A DNA stretch of 64,000 bases from Halorubrum sp. CSM-61 (GTDB lineage: Archaea > Halobacteriota > Halobacteria > Halobacteriales > Haloferacaceae): contig NZ_RJJW01000004.1 in assembly GCF_003781945.1 (NCBI RefSeq), positions 249,058 through 313,057 on the forward strand. Reading direction: 5' to 3'. Of the stretch, positions 34,655 through 43,245 are shown piece after piece. Under the pieces are notes generated by a model. That model worked only from the letters and a program-made list of their open reading frames with translations. It made no database searches and was not told the origin of the DNA. The position numbers and the translations under genes are program-made. Each line of letters opens with the position of its first letter. The first letter of the stretch is position 1.

Positions 34655-34903
34655 TCAGGCGGTCTCGTCGTCGGAGACGTCGCCGTCCGAATCGACACTC
34701 GCCGCCGCGTACCGCTGGCGGAGCCGGAGCGCGGCGAGCGCGCCGATCGAGAACCCGACCGGCAACACGGCGTCGGCGGGATCGCCCGAGAGCGCGCGTT
34801 GAGCGGTCAGCCCCGCCATCAGGGCGAACAGCAGCGCCATCAGTCCCGCGATCGGGACCACGTAGCCGTCGGTGAACGGAGTTCGGTCGGTCTCGTCGCT
34901 CAT
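34655..34903 (-). CDS. small two-helix membrane protein
   Basis: An 82-residue protein. Residues 10-30 and 43-60 are hydrophobic, separated by a short polar turn (QRALSGDPAD); the C terminus is acidic. The ATG at 34903 removes 35 intergenic residues from the long open frame. It is transcribed towards the tRNA. No family recognised. Confidence 0.55.
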   Translation of the reverse strand: MSDETDRTPFTDGYVVPIAGLMALLFALMAGLTAQRALSGDPADAVLPVGFSIGALAALRLRQRYAAASVDSDGDVSDDETA

Positions 34904-35031
34904 GCGGGTACATCGGACAGGCCGGATTAAAAACCCGAGGCGGACGGGAGCGATCCGAACGTGTTCGCTCGGCCGTCTCTCCCTTGCATCGGCCGCAAAC
35001 GCTTTCATGCATCATAGATAGTGATAAACCG

Positions 35032-36648
35032 ATGCGAAAACCGCTACTGACGACGGACTTCCTGGACCGAGCGCGGCGCCACTACGCCGACGAGGAGGCC
35101 GTTCTCGCCACGGACGGGACGCGGTACACCTACGCCGAGCTGGGCGAGCGCGCGGACCGGTTCTCCGCGGCCCTGCAGGAGCGCGGGATCGAGAAGGGCG
35201 ACCGCGTCGCGGTGTTGGACCCGAACACCCACTACCACTTGGAGGCCGCCTACGGCGCGATGCAGGTCGGCGCGGTCCACGCCCCGCTGAACTACCGACT
35301 CACGCCCGACGACTTCTCGTACATGCTCTCCGACGCGGGCGTCGACGCCGTCTACGCCGACGCCGAGTACGCCGAAAACATCGAGGCGGTCCGCGAGGAG
35401 GTGCCGACCGAGACGTTCCTCACGAACGACGCCGACGCGGTCGCGGGCGACTGGAAGTCGTTCGACGAGGCGCTCGCCGACGCGGACCCCGACGCCTACG
35501 AGCGCCCGGAGATGGACGAAGACGACGTGATAACGATCAACTACACCTCGGGGACGACGGGCGACCCGAAGGGCGTCTGTCGGACGCACCGCGCGGAGAC
35601 GCTCCACGCGTACCTGATCGCGATCCACCAGGAGATCACCGACGACGACGTCTACCTCTGGACGCTCCCGATGTTCCACGTCAACGGGTGGGGCCACATC
35701 TACGCGGTCACGGGGATGGGCGCCCGGCACGTCTGCACCCGCGGCGTCGACGTCGCCGAGACGTTCGACCGGATCCGCGAGGAGGACGTCTCGTACTTCT
35801 GTGCGGCCCCCACGGTGCTCAACATGCTCGGCGACCACCACGCCGAGCACGGCGGCGCGACGACCGGCGACAGCGACGTGCGCGTCGCGACCGCGGGCGC
35901 GGCGCCGCCGGAGGCGACGATCCGCACCGTCGAGGAGGAGTTCGGCTGGGAGCTCAAACACGTGTACGGCGCGACCGAGACGGGACCGCTCGTGACGACG
36001 TCGGACGCCAAGCGCCACTACGACGCCGACTCCGACGACCGGTTCGCGGTCAAGAAGACCCAGGGGATCGGCTACCTCGGCACCGACGTGCGCGTCGTCG
36101 ACGAGGACGGCGAGGACGTGCCCGCCGACGGCGAGACGATCGGCGAGATCGTCGTCCGCGGCAACCAGGTGATGGACCGCTACTGGAACAAGCCCGAGGC
36201 CACCGAGGCGGCGTTCTCGGAGCGGCTGGAAGGGTACTACCACATGGGCGACCTGGCCGTCGTCGACGAGGACGGCTTCGTCTCGATCCAAGATCGGAAG
36301 AAGGACATCATCATCTCCGGCGGCGAGAACATCTCCTCGATCGAACTTGAGGACACCCTCTTCGAGCACGACGCCGTCTCCGACGCCGCCGTCATCCCCG
36401 CGCCCGACGAGCGGTGGGGCGAGACCCCGAAGGCGTTCGTGGTCCCGACGAGCGGCGACCCCGACGACCCGGGCGCGACGCCCCAGGATCTCAAGACGTT
36501 CGTCCGCGAGCGCGTCGCCGACTACAAGACGCCCGGCGAGGTGGAGTTCGTCGCCGACCTCCCGACGACCGCCACCGGAAAGATCCAGAAGTACGAGCTC
36601 CGCGAGCGCGAGTGGGACGAGGAGGACCGGATGGTCGGGGAGGGGTAG
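35032..36648 (+). CDS. AMP-forming acyl-CoA synthetase
   Basis: A 538-residue ANL-superfamily enzyme that activates a carboxylic acid to its CoA thioester by way of an acyl-AMP. The P-loop motif YTSGTTGDPK is at 171-180; YGATETGP (around 314) is motif A4/A5, GDLAVVDEDGF and RKKDIIISGGENI fit A7/A8, and the catalytic lysine lies in TATGKIQKYELR (near 519). The chain-length pocket is not readable, but the sequence is nearest in style to medium- or long-chain fatty acid enzymes. The ATG at 35032 with the TATA-like box just before sets the start. Confidence 0.9.
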   Translation: MRKPLLTTDFLDRARRHYADEEAVLATDGTRYTYAELGERADRFSAALQERGIEKGDRVAVLDPNTHYHLEAAYGAMQVGAVHAPLNYRLTPDDFSYMLSDAGVDAVYADAEYAENIEAVREEVPTETFLTNDADAVAGDWKSFDEALADADPDAYERPEMDEDDVITINYTSGTTGDPKGVCRTHRAETLHAYLIAIHQEITDDDVYLWTLPMFHVNGWGHIYAVTGMGARHVCTRGVDVAETFDRIREEDVSYFCAAPTVLNMLGDHHAEHGGATTGDSDVRVATAGAAPPEATIRTVEEEFGWELKHVYGATETGPLVTTSDAKRHYDADSDDRFAVKKTQGIGYLGTDVRVVDEDGEDVPADGETIGEIVVRGNQVMDRYWNKPEATEAAFSERLEGYYHMGDLAVVDEDGFVSIQDRKKDIIISGGENISSIELEDTLFEHDAVSDAAVIPAPDERWGETPKAFVVPTSGDPDDPGATPQDLKTFVRERVADYKTPGEVEFVADLPTTATGKIQKYELREREWDEEDRMVGEG

Positions 36649-36678
36649 CCGAAAAGCGCGACGGCGGAAGTACCCGCC

Positions 36679-37824
36679 TCAGTCCCCGCCGAGCAGGCTC
36701 TCGACGAGTTCCTCGGGTTCGAACAGGGTGAGGTCGTCGTACCCCTGTCCGGTGCCGAGGAAGAGGATCGGCTTTCCGGTGACGTACGCGACCGAGATGG
36801 CGGCGCCGCCGGAGGAGTCGGCGTCGGCCTTCGTCAGGATGGCGCCGTCGATCTCGGCGGCGTCGTTGAACTCCTTCGCGCGGTTCACCGCGTCCTGCCC
36901 CGCGACCGCCTCGTCGACGAACAGGGTCATGTCCGGGTCGACGACGCGGTCGATCTTCTCCAGTTGGGCCATCAGGTCATCGCTCGTGTGGAGCCGGCCC
37001 GCGGTGTCGCCCAAGACGACGTCGATGTCGTTCGCCTGAGCGTACTCGACGCCGTCGTAGATCACGGCGGCGGGGTCACCGCCCTGGTCGTGGGAGATGA
37101 GCTCCCGGTCGAGCCGGTCGGCGTGCTCCTGGATCTGCTCGTTGGCGCCCGCCCGGTAGGTGTCGCCGTTCGCCATCACGGACGAGTAGCCGCGGTCGGC
37201 GAGCCACTCCGAGAGCTTCGCGATGCTCGTCGTCTTCCCGACGCCGTTGACGCCGGTGAAGACGATGGTGACGGGCTTGTCCGCCTCCGCGATCCGCTCT
37301 TCGAAGTCGAACTGGCCGACGGCGATCACGTCGAGGAGGGCGTCGTGAAGCGCCGACTCGACGAGCTCGCCGGTCGTCTCGACCTGCTTTCGGGACTCGC
37401 CGAGCATCTTCTCGCGGACGGTCTCGAGGATGCGCTCGGCGACGCTCATCTCCACGTCGCTCTCTAAGAGGGCCATCTCGAGGTCCCACAGCGGTTCCTC
37501 TAAGTCCTCCTCCTCGATGATGATCCGGCCGGTCGCGAACGCCTTCGCGCGCTGGAAGGTGCTTGGCTCGTTGTCGTCGTCGCCTTCGCCGTCAACGGCG
37601 GCGTCGTCGTCCCCGGAGGCGACTCCCGCGGACGATTCGCCGGCTCCGGCCTCGCTCTCCGCGGGCCGGTCGTCCCCGGCGGACTCGGCGGCGGCGCTCT
37701 CGGTAGCCTCCGGCTCGTCTCCCGTTGACTCTTCCTGCTCCGCGGGTTCGGCCTCCTCGACCTCGGCGTTCTCCTCGACGTCCTCTCGGAACCCGGAGAG
37801 CTTGTCTTTCAGTCCGTCGAACAC
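36679..37824 (-). CDS. ftsY: signal recognition particle receptor FtsY
   Basis: A 381-residue SRP GTPase that docks ribosome-SRP complexes at the membrane. Residues 10-90 are a highly acidic, variable linker (A domain), then an N domain helix bundle from 90 to 180, and the G domain with GVNGVGKTT at 191-199, a DTAGR segment near 272 and TKADADSSGG near 337. GTPase motifs are complete. It is the last gene of the L18a-prefoldin-FtsY unit; the gap from the prefoldin stop is 9 bp, so it is co-transcribed. Confidence 0.96.
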   Translation of the reverse strand: MFDGLKDKLSGFREDVEENAEVEEAEPAEQEESTGDEPEATESAAAESAGDDRPAESEAGAGESSAGVASGDDDAAVDGEGDDDNEPSTFQRAKAFATGRIIIEEEDLEEPLWDLEMALLESDVEMSVAERILETVREKMLGESRKQVETTGELVESALHDALLDVIAVGQFDFEERIAEADKPVTIVFTGVNGVGKTTSIAKLSEWLADRGYSSVMANGDTYRAGANEQIQEHADRLDRELISHDQGGDPAAVIYDGVEYAQANDIDVVLGDTAGRLHTSDDLMAQLEKIDRVVDPDMTLFVDEAVAGQDAVNRAKEFNDAAEIDGAILTKADADSSGGAAISVAYVTGKPILFLGTGQGYDDLTLFEPEELVESLLGGD

Positions 37825-37833
37825 GGTCGGTCG

Positions 37834-38292
37834 TTACTCCTCGTCGCCCTGCTGTTGCTGCATCTGCTGCATCTGCTGTTGCTGCATCTGCTGTTGCATC
37901 TGCTGGGCCTGCTGTTCGAGCTCGTCGCTCTCGCTCTCGAGCTCGTCGACCTCCTCTTCCGTCTCCTCGATGCGGTCGTCGAGCGCGTCGCGCTTGCGCC
38001 CGAGCACGTCGATGGCGTCCTCCTCGCTCTGCTCCGCGGAGTAGTTGCCGCCGAGCGAGACGATGATCTCGTCGATGTCCTGGACCTCGGCGCGCACGTA
38101 GGCGCCGCCGCCGAGCGGGACCTGCACCGTCGCGCCCGTGTCGAGGGTCTCGATGGCCTCGACCGCGTCGTCGATGTCGGACTGCTCCTCGCGGTAGTCG
38201 GCGATTTCGGACTCGAGCGCCTCGATCTCCTCGTCGAGCGCCTGCAGCTCCTGGGAGAGCTGCTGGAGCTGCTGTTGCCCGCCGCCCATCAT
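37834..38292 (-). CDS. pfdA: prefoldin alpha subunit
   Basis: A 152-residue chaperone subunit. Two coiled-coil helices (about 5-45 and 100-130) flank a beta hairpin with the conserved VQVPLGGGAYVRAEVQD; this is the alpha subunit of the hexamer that holds unfolded polypeptides. The C-terminal 30 residues are a Gln/Met repeat (QQMQQ pattern), longer than usual, probably low complexity and free. The start overlaps the L18a stop (ATGA at 38289-38292), giving translational coupling. Confidence 0.93.
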   Translation of the reverse strand: MMGGGQQQLQQLSQELQALDEEIEALESEIADYREEQSDIDDAVEAIETLDTGATVQVPLGGGAYVRAEVQDIDEIIVSLGGNYSAEQSEEDAIDVLGRKRDALDDRIEETEEEVDELESESDELEQQAQQMQQQMQQQQMQQMQQQQGDEE

Positions 38293-38465
38293 GCCGCGGA
38301 CACCTCCTCGATCTCGATCTGGGCGCGCTTCCGGCTGTGCTGGCTCCCGACCGTGGTGTAGATGCGCTCGCGGGCGAGGTCCTCGTTCTCCGCCTCGACG
38401 TCCTTGGTGAACGGCTGGAAGCCGTCTCGACTCTGGAACCGTCCACTCACCGTGTAGGTACTCAT
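38289..38465 (-). CDS. rplX: 50S ribosomal protein L18a/LX
   Basis: A 58-residue archaeal L18Ae protein (also called LX or L20A). It begins MSTYTVSGRFQSRDGFQPFT and ends with the IEEVSAA tail; KRAQIEIEEV is the last strand. It binds 23S RNA on the large subunit. Its small size made it easy to overlook. A TATA-like cgttttttagga lies about 35-40 bp upstream on its strand, so it has its own promoter even though the ABC genes lie just above it. Confidence 0.9.
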   Translation of the reverse strand: MSTYTVSGRFQSRDGFQPFTKDVEAENEDLARERIYTTVGSQHSRKRAQIEIEEVSAA

Positions 38466-38527
38466 GTTCTCCGATCCGGCAGGGACAGGGAAGTATCTTC
38501 CTAAAAAACGAGACGGTCAGGCGCGGG

Positions 38528-39343
38528 TCACCCGGCGAGGTCGGCCCGCCGGAACCGGACGACGGCGAGGAGAACGAGCGCAGCGGTCGCCGCGAGCAGG
38601 ACGGCCGCCCCGACGAGGTCGTACTCGGCGTTCACGAGGACCGCGGAGGGGTCGTAGTGGGCGGTCGGGCTGATCGACCCCGCCCGGTCGTACTCGCTGC
38701 TGGCCGCGAGCGACTCGAACATGAACAGCGCGAACAGGCCGCCGAGCGCGACCCGCTGGCCGACGCTCGCGCGCGAAACGAGCGTCGAGACGGCGAGTCC
38801 GAACGCGACGCAGCACAGGTGGTACGGCAGCGCGAGCGCGTGGACGGCGACGAGCCGCTCGATCGCGATCGCCTCGCCCACCGCGAGCACGCCGACGTAC
38901 GCGACGACCGGCAGGACGACGTTCAACAGGAGCACGAGCGGCACGAGCCCGAGGAATCGTCCGAACACCACGTCGCGGCGCGCCACGGGCGCGGACAGCG
39001 TGAGGTCCATCCTCCCGGAGGCCACGTCGCCGGCGATCGTCCCGCCGCTCAGGTACGCGAGGTAGAGCCCGACCATGAGCAGCCACGCGAACTGGTAGAA
39101 CTCCACCGCGAGGAACCCCTCGATCGTGGAGAGGGAGACGATCCCGAACGCCTCCCGGAACGCCGGGGGAAGCGACTCGGCGTAGGCGTCGAGGTCGATG
39201 TCGGCGGTCGACATCGAGGGGAAGAAGGCTAAAAACAGCAGGAGGAAGCCCGACAGCAACCCGGTCAGGACGACCGAACCGCGGGCCCTCCCCGCCGCCT
39301 CGTACCGCGCGATCGCCAGCCACGGGGCGGGGCGGTCGCTCAT
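38528..39343 (-). CDS. ABC-2-type transporter permease
   Basis: A 271-residue integral membrane protein with about six helices (24-44, 68-88, 113-133, 148-170, 182-200 and 239-262). A soluble strip with YAESLPPAFREAFG lies between helices one and two. It pairs with the ATPase just upstream, overlapping by ATGA (39340-39343). The pair looks like an ABC exporter of the NatAB/drug or polysaccharide type; the substrate cannot be read. Both lie inside a ribosomal and secretion gene cluster. Confidence 0.85.
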   Translation of the reverse strand: MSDRPAPWLAIARYEAAGRARGSVVLTGLLSGFLLLFLAFFPSMSTADIDLDAYAESLPPAFREAFGIVSLSTIEGFLAVEFYQFAWLLMVGLYLAYLSGGTIAGDVASGRMDLTLSAPVARRDVVFGRFLGLVPLVLLLNVVLPVVAYVGVLAVGEAIAIERLVAVHALALPYHLCCVAFGLAVSTLVSRASVGQRVALGGLFALFMFESLAASSEYDRAGSISPTAHYDPSAVLVNAEYDLVGAAVLLAATAALVLLAVVRFRRADLAG

Positions 39344-40365
39344 CGGTCGCCCCCGCTGGCCTCCGTGTCGGCGGCGGGGGCCGCCGGTTCGGCGTCGCGA
39401 TCCTCGCCGGCCCTGCCGCCTCCGCTGTCAGCGTCGGTCCCAGCGCTCCCTCCGCTCCTCCGCTCCTCGTGCCGCCGGCCCGGCCCCGGCACGTCGCCGT
39501 CGTAGAAGGTCATGAACGCCTCTTCGAGGGGCGCGTCGACCACCTCCAGATCGCGGACGGTGAACCCGTCGAGCAGGTCGATCAGCGCGTCGTACTCGCC
39601 GGTCCACGTGAACGAGACGGTCTCGCCGACGCGGAGGTTCATCGCGCCGCGGACCTCGAAGACGTCGCGGGCGACGTCCTCGGCGACGCGGACGCGGACC
39701 TGCTTGCCGCCCCGCGACCGGAGGTCCTCGACCGTCTCGACCGCGGCGAGGCGTCCCTCCCGGAGCACGGCGATGCGGTCGCAAAGGGCCGCCACCTCGC
39801 CGAGGACGTGCGAGGAGAGGAGCACGCTCGCGCCGTCGGCAACGCGCTCGCGCACCAGCGCGGCGAACTCCTCCTGTAAGAGGGGGTCGAGCCCGGAGGT
39901 CGGCTCGTCGAGTAAGAGGAGGTCCGGGTCGTGCATGACCGCGGCGACCAGGGCGACCTTCTGCCGGTTCCCCCGCGAGAGGTCGCCGATCCGCCGCGAC
40001 TCGTCGAGCCCGAACCGCGAGACCAACGCCTCGCGGCTCCCGGAGCCCCGGAGCGCGGCCTGGTGGTCGAGGAACGCCTCGGCCGTGCGGTCCTCGTCGA
40101 GCCCCGGGTCGGCCGGGAGGTAGCCGATCCGCTCGCGGGCGGCGCGGGACTCGCGCGGGTCGGTCGCGTCGCGACCGAGCAACGAGGCCCCGCCGCTTGT
40201 CGGCGACAGGAACCCGAGGAGGGTGCGGATCGCGGTCGTCTTCCCGGCGCCGTTCGGGCCGAGGAAGCCGAACACCTCGCCGTCCTCGACCGCGAACGAC
40301 ACGTCCTCGATCCCGCGGACGTCGCCGTAGTACTTCGTCAGGGACCGACACTCGATTGCGGGCAT
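39340..40365 (-). CDS. ABC transporter ATP-binding protein
   Basis: A 341-residue ABC ATPase. Walker A is GPNGAGKTT near 36-44, the signature LSRGNRQKV at about 131-139, Walker B LLLLDEPTSGLDP near 153-165, and an H-loop in LLSSHVL. The last 60 residues are an extended, acidic and Gly/Ala-rich tail (GGSAGTDADSGGG type) that probably is free. It forms the motor for the permease at 38528. A TATA box within an inverted repeat sits upstream (see 40383-40412). Confidence 0.9.
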   Translation of the reverse strand: MPAIECRSLTKYYGDVRGIEDVSFAVEDGEVFGFLGPNGAGKTTAIRTLLGFLSPTSGGASLLGRDATDPRESRAARERIGYLPADPGLDEDRTAEAFLDHQAALRGSGSREALVSRFGLDESRRIGDLSRGNRQKVALVAAVMHDPDLLLLDEPTSGLDPLLQEEFAALVRERVADGASVLLSSHVLGEVAALCDRIAVLREGRLAAVETVEDLRSRGGKQVRVRVAEDVARDVFEVRGAMNLRVGETVSFTWTGEYDALIDLLDGFTVRDLEVVDAPLEEAFMTFYDGDVPGPGRRHEERRSGGSAGTDADSGGGRAGEDRDAEPAAPAADTEASGGDR

Positions 40366-40382
40366 ACCGCCCGCAACTCGGC

Positions 40383-40412
40383 GTCGGTTCTTAAAAGGAA
40401 GGCAGAACCGAC
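40383..40412 (-). promoter_or_regulatory. inverted repeat around the ABC operon promoter
   Basis: gtcggttct (40383-40391) and agaaccgac (40404-40412) are a perfect 9-bp inverted repeat. The 12-bp spacer contains ttaaaagg, which reads on the minus strand as the TATA-like ccttttaa, with the ABC ATPase start 18-30 bp beyond. This placement suits a repressor operator. It also lies 50 bp after the eIF6 stop on the same strand, so the same sequence could end the eIF6 transcript. Confidence 0.6.
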
Positions 40413-40461
40413 GGACAGAGAGCGGGTTTCGGTCGCAGTAGACGGCCGAGGGTTGAACCGG

Positions 40462-41127
40462 TCAGTCGATGAATCCGAGCGTCTCCTCTATGCGCCCGAG
40501 TTCGGGACCGGTGGTGTCCTCGCCGACGACGTACCCCTCGTCGGTGGCGACGAGCCCGGAACCGACGAGCGGCGCGCCGTAGTTGATCGTCCCGAGGTCG
40601 GCGCGCACGTCGAGCGCCTCCTCGACCGCCTGCAGCTCCGACTCGGTCGATTGGGGGTGACAGAGCACGCCCGTGTTGTTGGCGACCGCGGCGGTGCCGA
40701 CCGTTCGCACGTCGCCGAGGTCGCCGCGGACCACGGGGACGTCGAGGGTGTCTCTGATCGTCACGATCGACTCGCGCGGCAGGTCCGGGTGGACGTAGGC
40801 GCCGTAGTCGTTCGCGAGGACGACGTTCCCGGCCGCGTTGATCTCGCCGGGGAGCTCGCCGACCTCGCGGTCGGCGGCCTCGGCGATCCGCGACTTCTCG
40901 CGCTCTCTGGCCCGCGCGGAGACGAGAATCCCGTTCTCGTTGCCCGTCGCGAGGGAGCCGACGGTGTTGGACCCGCCGATCGTCGTGAGGAGGGGCTCGG
41001 CGCCCAGTTCCTCGCCGAGCGCCTCAGCGAGCTCCTCGTCGACGTCCGGCCGGACCAACAGGAGGTCGTCGATCGCGCGGGCGAACACGCCCACGTACGA
41101 CGAGCCGGTGAAGGTCGCCCGTAACAC
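40462..41127 (-). CDS. translation initiation factor 6 (anti-association factor)
   Basis: A 221-residue IF6 (aIF6) that keeps 50S subunits from joining 30S early. The five-fold pseudo-repeat is seen as recurring GS...VG.LATGN.NGILV and [10 protein letters not shown] type elements. Starting with GTG at 41127, it follows L31e with a gap of one base. The fold and motifs match from end to end. The gene order L39e-L31e-aIF6 is conserved in archaea. Confidence 0.93.
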   Translation of the reverse strand: MLRATFTGSSYVGVFARAIDDLLLVRPDVDEELAEALGEELGAEPLLTTIGGSNTVGSLATGNENGILVSARAREREKSRIAEAADREVGELPGEINAAGNVVLANDYGAYVHPDLPRESIVTIRDTLDVPVVRGDLGDVRTVGTAAVANNTGVLCHPQSTESELQAVEEALDVRADLGTINYGAPLVGSGLVATDEGYVVGEDTTGPELGRIEETLGFID

Positions 41128-41128
41128 G

Positions 41129-41407
41129 TTACTCGGCGTGCTCGGCTTCGACGACGGGCTCGTCGTCCTCGACGAACCGGGCCGCGCGGACGCGGACCTT
41201 GCTCGGCGGATTCTGGCGCCCGTTCGCCCAGACGGCCTCGTTGACCGAGGTGTCGAGGACGACTTCCTCCTCGTCGACGGAGAAGTGCTGCGCGAGGTGT
41301 TCGCGGACGATCTTCATCGCGAAGTCGGCGCGTTCCTGGACCGGCTTGTCGTTGGCGTCGCGGAGCGGGACGGTGACGACGCGCTCCTCGAAATCACTCG
41401 TCGACAT
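41129..41407 (-). CDS. rpl31e: 50S ribosomal protein L31e
   Basis: A 92-residue archaeal L31e, located near the exit tunnel where nascent chains are recognised. It begins [20 protein letters not shown], and contains the family [20 protein letters not shown]. Its start directly follows the L39e stop, and eIF6 begins one base after its stop, so the three share one transcript. Confidence 0.95.
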   Translation of the reverse strand: MSTSDFEERVVTVPLRDANDKPVQERADFAMKIVREHLAQHFSVDEEEVVLDTSVNEAVWANGRQNPPSKVRVRAARFVEDDEPVVEAEHAE

Positions 41408-41560
41408 TTACTCGTCCAGGTCGTTCCGGCGCCAGTTGCGCCGCTTGGGGTTTCGCGTGACGTTCATGTCCGTCTTCATCATGACCCACGCGGGGACGCG
41501 GGTGTTCTGGCGTTCCGCCTTCGCCAGACGCTTTTTCTGAGCCTTCGACTTGTCTCCCAT
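41408..41560 (-). CDS. rpl39e: 50S ribosomal protein L39e
   Basis: A 50-residue, basic protein with the family pattern [19 protein letters not shown] and an [10 protein letters not shown] end. It is buried in the large subunit near the exit tunnel. The ATG at 41560 is correct for the family; a TATA-like ggttttatgc lies about 30 bp upstream. This is the first gene of the L39e-L31e-eIF6 unit. Confidence 0.95.
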
Positions 41561-41690
41561 AGTGGCGCACACTTCCACCGGGGCGCATAAAACCCCTTCC
41601 ATACCGTGCCGCTCGGCGGCGTCGACCGCCCGGGGGCGACGGATCGCGAGCGCTCCCCGACGACCCGCGATGCGCCGCGTCTCGGCGGGG

Positions 41691-42809
41691 TCAGAACGCC
41701 CGTTCGGCGAGGTTTGCGTAGATCCGGTAGCACCGATCCAGCACGTCGATCCCGACGCTCTCGGCCTCGGTGTGCGCCTCGCCCGGCTCGGAGGCCCCGC
41801 AGACGAGACAGTCCGTCCCGGCCTCGGCGAGCCAGCCCGCGTCGGTCGCGTGGGGCTTGACGACGTGTTCGGGCGCGTCGAGCCCGAGGTCGTCGTGGAC
41901 CTCGCGGGCCGCCGCGAGCGCGGCGTCGGCGAAGGGGTCGTCGCCGCAGGCCATCGGCGGGAGGTCCTGGTCCACCTCCCAGTCGACGCCGTCGACCGCC
42001 TCGGCAGCGCGGTCGATATCGGCGCGGTCGCCGGGGACCGTGCGCTCGTCGATCGTCACCTCGCAGCGCTCCGGGATCACGTTCCACGTCTCGCCCCCGT
42101 GGACCATCGTCACCGCGAGCGACCCGGAGACGGACTCGCCGAAGACGGTCGCCTCCGGAGCGTCGAGCTCGCGGACCTCGTCGATCGCGTCGCTCGCCCG
42201 GTAGATCGCGTTCTCGCCGGCCTCGGGCTCGGAGGCGTGCGCCGCGGTCCCGCCCGCGACGAGCGTCGAGGCGCGCCGACCCTTGTGGGCGACGACCACG
42301 TCGGTGACGCCCGGCTTCGAGTAGTTCGTCGACCCCTCGGCGACGACCGCGCGGTCGGGGGCGAACCCCACGTCGATCGCGTGGCGCGCGCCGGTCCCGC
42401 CGACCTCCTCGCCGACGAACGAGGCGAACGCGAGCTCTCGGTCCGCCGGCGGCTCCGCGTCGCGGAACGCGAGCATGCAGGCCGCCACCGCGCCCTTCAT
42501 GTCCGCCGCGCCGCGCCCGTAGATCCGGCCGTCGCGGCGCTCGACGACGTACTCGCCCGCGTTTCCTTCCCCCGCGGTCTGGCGGTCGGCCGGCGGGACC
42601 ACGTCGTGGTGGCCCACGAGGGCGAGCGTGTCGGCGTCGTAGTCGTTGGTTGCGCCTTTATAAGCGATCACGTTACCGACCGCGTCGCGCTCGACCCGCG
42701 CGTCGGTCTCCGCGCGGAGCCACTCCTCGATCGCGTCGCCGGCAGCGGTCTCGTCCTCGTGCGACGGGATCGCGACGAGATCTTCGGTCAGGTCCGCGAG
42801 TTCGTTCAT
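41691..42809 (-). CDS. M20-family peptidase (succinyl-diaminopimelate desuccinylase-like)
   Basis: A 372-residue zinc dipeptidase/deacylase. Metal ligands are in GHHDVVPP (H67 and D69) and GRGAADMKG near 98-106; the next catalytic glutamates lie in [11 protein letters not shown] near 129-139. A lid domain (190-290) is typical. Haloarchaeal copies are often labelled DapE, but diaminopimelate is not needed for archaeal walls, so lysine synthesis or another N-acyl amino acid is possible. A TTTATAAG-like string at about 42655 lies within the coding frame and is not part of the repeat family. Confidence 0.85.
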
Positions 42810-42870
42810 AGGGTGGTGTCGGTGTTTGGTGGCTTAAAAACTGAGTGTGCAGATGCGATTTGTAAGCCGA
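42810..42870. other. intergenic stretch before structured repeat B
   Basis: It holds the likely promoter of the M20 peptidase on the minus strand and the edge of repeat B. No other gene is seen. Confidence 0.3.
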
Positions 42871-43169
42871 TCGCGGTGGCGCGCGCCTCCGAGCGCCCTG
42901 ATAAGGGCGCGAGGAGCGCCGCGCGAGGGACGCGGCGAACGCGAGCGGCGAAGCCGCGAGCCGTGAGCCGCGAGGCTGGGGAGGCGTGAGGCTGTGCTGT
43001 GCGGTCGGGCGGGACTCAAAGGGGCAGCCGGTGAGGCGGGCGCAGGCGACGTAAGGACCGCAAGGAGGGAGCGAAGCGACCGACTGAGGACCGCAACGAG
43101 CGTGCGTCCGCCTCACCGGCTGGGGCTTTGGAGTTGTTCACCGTCGATCCGGAGTTATCCACTTATAAA
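42871..43169 (-). repeat. structured repeat, copy B
   Basis: On the minus strand the TATA-like TTTATAAG (43162-43169) is followed after about 18 bp by ggtgaac, then the conserved CTCCAAAGCCCC. The stem arms CAGCCGGTGAGGCGGGCGCA (plus strand 43025-43044) and TGCGTCCGCCTCACCGGCTG (43103-43122) pair over 20 bp with one G-U pair. The distal half has a gcgccct-gata-agggcgc hairpin. The far end carries a degraded TATA-like tgtaagc (about 42860-42866). It sits between the M20 gene and msrA and reads away from msrA. Confidence 0.85.
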
Positions 43170-43205
43170 CGCGAACCCGTCATCCCGATCGCCCTCCAGT
43201 CGTAA

Positions 43206-43245
43206 GCGCGCGTGATTAATACGTCTCCGAGCCCTTCGGACGAGT
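43206..43245 (+). promoter_or_regulatory. promoter of msrA
   Basis: TATA-like gattaatac (43214-43222) lies about 25 bp upstream of the ATG at 43246. There is no leader to speak of. The end of repeat B is only 40-80 bp further upstream, so the two signals are close together but point in opposite directions. Confidence 0.5.

Noticed and set aside
37860-37915. tgctgcatctgctg repeats as a microsatellite
   Set aside because: They code for the Gln/Met tail of prefoldin alpha in frame.
42655-42665. tttataagcg inside the M20 peptidase gene, as a repeat end
   Set aside because: It lies in the correct coding frame (IAYKG) and has no repeat core next to it.
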